Shown one piece after another: positions 36,401-39,800 of a stretch of DNA of 39,800 bases. Each line of letters starts with the position of its first letter. The stretch's first letter is position 1. The notes under the pieces are model-generated. The model had not been told where the DNA came from, searched no databases, and saw only the letters and a list, made by a program, of their open reading frames with translations. The DNA lies in contig PHBI01000064.1 in NCBI GenBank assembly GCA_002841945.1, positions 1 to 39,800 on the forward strand. The letters are read 5' to 3'. The stretch is from Deltaproteobacteria bacterium HGW-Deltaproteobacteria-14 (lineage in GTDB: Bacteria > Myxococcota_A > UBA9042 > PHBI01). A program made the position numbers and the translations under genes.

Positions 36401-37303
36401 ATGACCCTCCCGCGCCCCCTCACCGGCACGCTCACCGCGCTCTACACCCCGTTCCTCGCGGACGGGACCCTCGACCTCGACGCCTGGCGGGCGCTCTGTG
36501 AGCGGCTCGCCAGCGCGGGCTCCGGGCTCGTCCCGTGCGGCACCACCGGCGAGACGCCGGCCCTGACCGACGGCGAGTACCAGACGCTGGTGCGCGTCGC
36601 GGTCGAGGTCGCCGCGGGTCGCGTGCCGGTCATCGCCGGGACCGGCTCGAGCTCGACCGAGCGCACCATCGCCACGACCCGCGCCGCCGCCGAGGTGGGG
36701 GCCGACGCCGCCCTGGTGGTCACCCCGCCGTACAACAAGCCCCCGCAGCGCTCGCTGCTCGCGCACTTCCGGGCGGTCGCCGACCAGGGTGGGCTGCCGA
36801 TCGTCCTCTACAACGTCCCGAGCCGCACCGGCTGCAACATGCTGCCCGAGACGACCCTCGAGCTGGCCCGCGACCCGCGCTTCGTCGCCGTCAAGGAGGC
36901 CGCCGGCAGCGTCGCCCAGATCGAGCAGCTCATCTACGGCGCCCCGGACGGCTTCACGGTGCTGTCCGGCGACGACGCGCTGACCTTCCCGCTGGTCGCC
37001 CTCGGCGGGCACGGCGTCATCAGCGTGGCCGCCAACGTCGCGCCGGAGCCCATGGTCGCCCTCGTCGCGGCGCTGCTCGCAGGGGATCTCGGGCGCGCCC
37101 GGACGCTGCAGCGGGCGCTGACCCCGCTCTTTGGCGCGCTCTTCGCGACGACCAACCCGATCCCGCTCAAGCATGCGGCGGCGCTGCTCGGGCACGCGCG
37201 CGCGACGATGCGGCTGCCGCTGACGGCGGACGCGGTCGACGACGCGCTGTCCAAGCGCATCGCGGCGGCCCTGGCGCACGCCCGCGAGGCCAGCGCGGCA
37301 TGA
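36401..37303 (+). CDS. dapA: 4-hydroxy-tetrahydrodipicolinate synthase
   Basis: A 300-residue TIM-barrel aldolase that condenses pyruvate with aspartate semialdehyde in the diaminopimelate/lysine pathway. The active-site set is complete: GTTGE with Thr48-Thr49, YNVPSRTG with Tyr137 and Arg142, and Lys165 in FVAVKEAAG forming the Schiff base. LSGDDALTFPLVALGGHGVISVAANV follows. The C-terminal PIPLKHAAALLG is typical. Its stop overlaps dapB (ATGA), which supports assignment to DapA rather than to another NAL-family aldolase. Confidence 0.95.
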   Translation: MTLPRPLTGTLTALYTPFLADGTLDLDAWRALCERLASAGSGLVPCGTTGETPALTDGEYQTLVRVAVEVAAGRVPVIAGTGSSSTERTIATTRAAAEVGADAALVVTPPYNKPPQRSLLAHFRAVADQGGLPIVLYNVPSRTGCNMLPETTLELARDPRFVAVKEAAGSVAQIEQLIYGAPDGFTVLSGDDALTFPLVALGGHGVISVAANVAPEPMVALVAALLAGDLGRARTLQRALTPLFGALFATTNPIPLKHAAALLGHARATMRLPLTADAVDDALSKRIAAALAHAREASAA

Positions 37304-38037
37304 AGCGCCTCGCGATCGTCGGGGCGCGCGGCCGCATGGGGCGCCGCCTGGTCGCCCTCGCCGGCGAGTACGCCTTCTCCGTGAGCGCCGCCATCGACGC
37401 CGACGGTCCGGCCCTCGCAGACGCAGCACGCCGGGCCGATGTGGTTATCGACTTCTCCGCGCGCGCTCAGGTCTCTGAGACGTGTGCCTATTGTGCAACG
37501 CACGATGTGCCGCTCGTGCTCGGGACGACCGGGCTCGAGGCGGCCGATCACGCGGCGCTGGACCGGCTCGCCGAGGTCGTGGCGGTGGTACAGGCGCCGA
37601 ACTTCAGCGTCGGGGTGAACGCGCTCTTCGACCTCGTGGCGGAGGCGGCGCGGCTCCTGAACGAGGGCTGGGACGTCGAGCTGGTCGAGGCGCACCACAA
37701 GCACAAGGTGGACGCGCCGTCGGGCACCGCGAAGGAGCTCGCGCGTCGGGTCGCCGAGGCCCGCGGGTGGTCGCTCGACGCGGCGGCGCGCCACGGTCGC
37801 GAGGGGCTCGTGGGGGCGCGGCCCGCGGGTGAGCTCGGGATCCACGCGGTGCGCGGGGGCTCGGTGGTCGGCGAGCATCGGATGCTGTTTCTCGGCGAGG
37901 GTGAGGAGGTCGTGCTCGAGCACCGGGCGCTCGACCGCGACATCTTCGTGCGGGGGGCGCTGGTGGCGGCGCGCTGGCTCGCCGACGGGCGGGCGCCGGG
38001 CCGGTACGGCATGGGAGACGTGCTACGGACGCGGTAG
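37300..38037 (+). CDS. dapB: 4-hydroxy-tetrahydrodipicolinate reductase
   Basis: A 245-residue NAD(P)H-dependent reductase, the step after DapA. The nucleotide-binding motif is VGARGRMGRRL (7-17), LGTTGL is at 74-79, and the catalytic signature EAHHKHKVDAPSGTAK (130-145) supplies His132 and Lys136. Family proteins are often about 250-270 residues; this one is short, mainly in the N-terminal half. The ATG overlaps the dapA stop. Between about 37425 and 37510 the codons become AT-richer (CAYCATHD) without disturbing the frame. Confidence 0.95.
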   Translation: MKRLAIVGARGRMGRRLVALAGEYAFSVSAAIDADGPALADAARRADVVIDFSARAQVSETCAYCATHDVPLVLGTTGLEAADHAALDRLAEVVAVVQAPNFSVGVNALFDLVAEAARLLNEGWDVELVEAHHKHKVDAPSGTAKELARRVAEARGWSLDAAARHGREGLVGARPAGELGIHAVRGGSVVGEHRMLFLGEGEEVVLEHRALDRDIFVRGALVAARWLADGRAPGRYGMGDVLRTR

Positions 38038-38087
38038 GGCCGGGCGGGGTCCCGCGGGTCCACCACGAGGCGCTGTACGCGGCGCTG

Positions 38088-38636
38088 GTGCGCGAGATCG
38101 AGGGCCGCTGGCCCGGGGTGCGGGTGCTGCCGAAGGGCGACAGCCGCTTCTGCCGGGTGATCGACCGGGCGCTCAAGATCATCACCTTCGGTGGGCAAGA
38201 TCGCTTCCTCGACGGTTACGTCACGACCCTCGGCCGGCGGATCTACGTCCCCGACAGCTGGTTCGCGATGGACGCCGGCGAGCGCTATTGCATTTTGCGC
38301 CACGAGGCGGTCCACCTCGAGCAGTTTCGGCGCTTCACCTGGCCGGGGATGGTCCTGCTCTATCTGCTGCTGCCGCTGCCCGTCGGGCTCGCTGGCGGGC
38401 GCGCCTGGCTCGAGTGGCAGGGCTACCGCGAGACCCTCGACGCGCACTGGCAGCTGTACGGTCCGGCGGCGGCGCATTCGGGCGCGTTGAAGAAAGGGAT
38501 TGTCCGGCGCTTCACCGGGCCCGATTATGCCTGGATGTGGGTGCTCGGTCGGACGATCGAGCGCGCGATCGCGCGCCACCTCGCGTATCGCGAGGCCAAC
38601 CCTCCGCCGCCGCTCGAGTTCCCGGACGCAAGATGA
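38088..38636 (+). CDS. unrecognised HExxH membrane-associated protein
   Basis: A 182-residue protein I cannot place in a named family. It has HEAVH (72-76) followed by LEQ, a zinc-protease-like HExxH, a hydrophobic segment WPGMVLLYLLLPLPVGLAGG just after it, and EWQGYRETLDAHW, where a Glu could be the third zinc ligand. The GTG at 38088 is the first standard start in frame; the open frame continues upstream with sensible residues (VHHEALYAALVREIEGRW), so the true N-terminus may be longer and begin at a non-standard codon. It lies between dapB and a Ser/Thr kinase gene and overlaps the kinase start by four bases. Peptidase activity is only a possibility. Confidence 0.7.
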   Translation: MREIEGRWPGVRVLPKGDSRFCRVIDRALKIITFGGQDRFLDGYVTTLGRRIYVPDSWFAMDAGERYCILRHEAVHLEQFRRFTWPGMVLLYLLLPLPVGLAGGRAWLEWQGYRETLDAHWQLYGPAAAHSGALKKGIVRRFTGPDYAWMWVLGRTIERAIARHLAYREANPPPPLEFPDAR

Positions 38637-39800
38637 CCGCAGGTCCTCTCGGACACATCGGCCGCTACGAGCTCCTCGCCAAGCTCGCGGTGGGCGGCAT
38701 GGGCGAGGTCTTCCTCGCCCGGACCACCGGCACCGGTGGGTTCGAGAAGCGCCTGGTCATCAAGCGCATCCTGCCGCACCTCGCCGACGACCCGGAGTTC
38801 ATCCGGCGCTTCATCGCCGAGGGCAAGCTGGTGGTGCGGCTGCGCCACGCGGGCATCGCGCAGGTGCTCGACATGGGCGAGGAGGGCGGCGTCACCTTCA
38901 TCGCGATGGAGCACGTCGACGGGCGCGACCTCGGCGAGCTGATGCGGCTCGCGCGGAGCGGGGCGGTCGAGATGCCGGTCCCGCTCATCGTCACCATCAT
39001 CGTGCGGCTGCTCGAGGCCCTCGACTACGCCCACACCGCCACCGACGACGACGGCGCGGCGCTCGGCATCATCCACCGCGACATCTCGCCGTCCAACGTC
39101 ATGATCTCGCGCACCGGCGAGGTGAAGCTGCTCGACTTCGGCATCGCCCGCGCGACCGAGCGGCTGCAGGCCACGACGACCGGGGCGATCCGCGGCAAGT
39201 ACAGCTACATGTCGCCGCAGCAAGCGGCGGGGGCCGACCTCGACGCGCGCAGCGACCTGTTCTCGCTCGGCGTGCTGATGTGGGAGCTGCTGGCGGGGTT
39301 CCGGCCCTTCGACGGGGTGTCGGATCTGCTCACCCTCGACCGCATCCGCTTCTTCGACCCGGGGCCGCTCACGGCGGCCGCCCCCGGCGTCCCGGGCCCG
39401 GTCGCGGCGGTGGTGGAGCGCCTGCTCCAGAAGGCCCCGGCCGACCGCTTCCCGAGCGCCGAGGCCGCGATGCGCGCGCTGATGGCGTGGCAGAACGAGA
39501 GCGGCGCGCTGGTGGTCCCGCGGGACCTCTCGGCCTGGCTCGAGCGCGTGCTCGAGACCCTCCCGGCCGCCATGCGGAGGCAGCCCGCGGCCGGGTTGTC
39601 CCTCGACGACGTGCTGCTGATGGGCCTCGGGAGCGACCCGGGGCAGCGCAAGCCCAGCACCGCCCCGGTCTCGACCGACCGGGCGCCGCTCACCCGGACC
39701 TTGAGCGCGCCGGGGGTGTCGCCGCCGCGGCCGGGGGAGCGCGCCGTGACGGGCCCCGCGCTGGCGGGGGCGGTCGCGACGCAGGACGGGCCGCACCCGC
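38633..39800 (+). CDS. Ser/Thr protein kinase (Hanks type), partial, 3' end outside window
   Basis: An open frame of 389 codons with no stop before the window end. It begins ATGACC, overlapping the previous stop as ATGA. The kinase domain fills residues 9-270: GRYELLAKLAVGGMGEVFLA (Gly-rich loop, first Gly replaced by Ala), VIKRIL with Lys44, HRDISPSNVM with Asp150, LLDFGIAR with Asp168, and GKYSYMSPQQAAG in place of APE. This subfamily with HRDISPSNV is common in myxobacteria. The region from about 290 on is Pro/Ala/Thr-rich linker. A sensor or membrane segment would be expected further on but is cut off. The gene is the last visible member of the dap operon. Confidence 0.93.
   Translation, partial: MTAGPLGHIGRYELLAKLAVGGMGEVFLARTTGTGGFEKRLVIKRILPHLADDPEFIRRFIAEGKLVVRLRHAGIAQVLDMGEEGGVTFIAMEHVDGRDLGELMRLARSGAVEMPVPLIVTIIVRLLEALDYAHTATDDDGAALGIIHRDISPSNVMISRTGEVKLLDFGIARATERLQATTTGAIRGKYSYMSPQQAAGADLDARSDLFSLGVLMWELLAGFRPFDGVSDLLTLDRIRFFDPGPLTAAAPGVPGPVAAVVERLLQKAPADRFPSAEAAMRALMAWQNESGALVVPRDLSAWLERVLETLPAAMRRQPAAGLSLDDVLLMGLGSDPGQRKPSTAPVSTDRAPLTRTLSAPGVSPPRPGERAVTGPALAGAVATQDGPHP

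Overview
The window is very GC-rich, with codons almost always ending in G or C. It encodes extracellular EGF-repeat, MopE-like, CotH and retropepsin-like lipoproteins and a Ser/Thr protein kinase with an HRDISPSN-type catalytic loop. This mix is typical of large-genome, predatory or soil delta-proteobacteria (Myxococcota and relatives). The assignment rests on gene content and composition, not on a marker-gene search.

Region 1 (1-14,500) is a surface-polysaccharide locus. A leftward operon (4856-757) carries two paralogous Wzy-like membrane polymerases separated by an FkbM-type methyltransferase. Divergent from it, a tightly overlapped rightward operon (5062-9500) makes a CDP-6-deoxyhexose (RfbF, RfbG, an RmlC-like epimerase and an SDR reductase) and ends with a GT4 glycosyltransferase. 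A second leftward operon (14371-9591) encodes a NodU/CmcH-type carbamoyltransferase, a GT4 glycosyltransferase, a methyltransferase and a CgeB-like glycosyltransferase. The inferred product is a methylated, carbamoylated deoxysugar glycan.

Region 2 (14,658-30,833) encodes mainly secreted or envelope proteins. It has a 2,891-residue lipoprotein with about 34 EGF-like modules followed by beta-helix domains, another methyltransferase, a CotH-family lipoprotein, a leftward lipoprotein joining an alpha/beta-hydrolase fold (nucleophile Ser replaced by Gly) to a pepsin-like region, a Wzx/MATE-like flippase and a TPR lipoprotein. The flippase may serve the glycan locus of region 1.

Region 3 (31,080-39,800) is mostly housekeeping: BipA/TypA, a zinc-ribbon methyltransferase, Ffh (SRP54) with a clear promoter, then an apparent operon of a HEAT-repeat exported protein, DapA, DapB, an unrecognised HExxH membrane protein and a Ser/Thr kinase cut by the window end.

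The most unusual items are the EGF-array lipoprotein with a codon-atypical island, the hydrolase/aspartyl-protease fusion with changed catalytic residues, the duplicated polymerases around one methyltransferase, a CDP-deoxyhexose route without the RfbH 3-dehydratase and with a YxxxH reductase, and a hairpin that places the ribosome-binding site of one polymerase gene in its loop. No tRNA, rRNA, CRISPR array or insertion sequence was seen.
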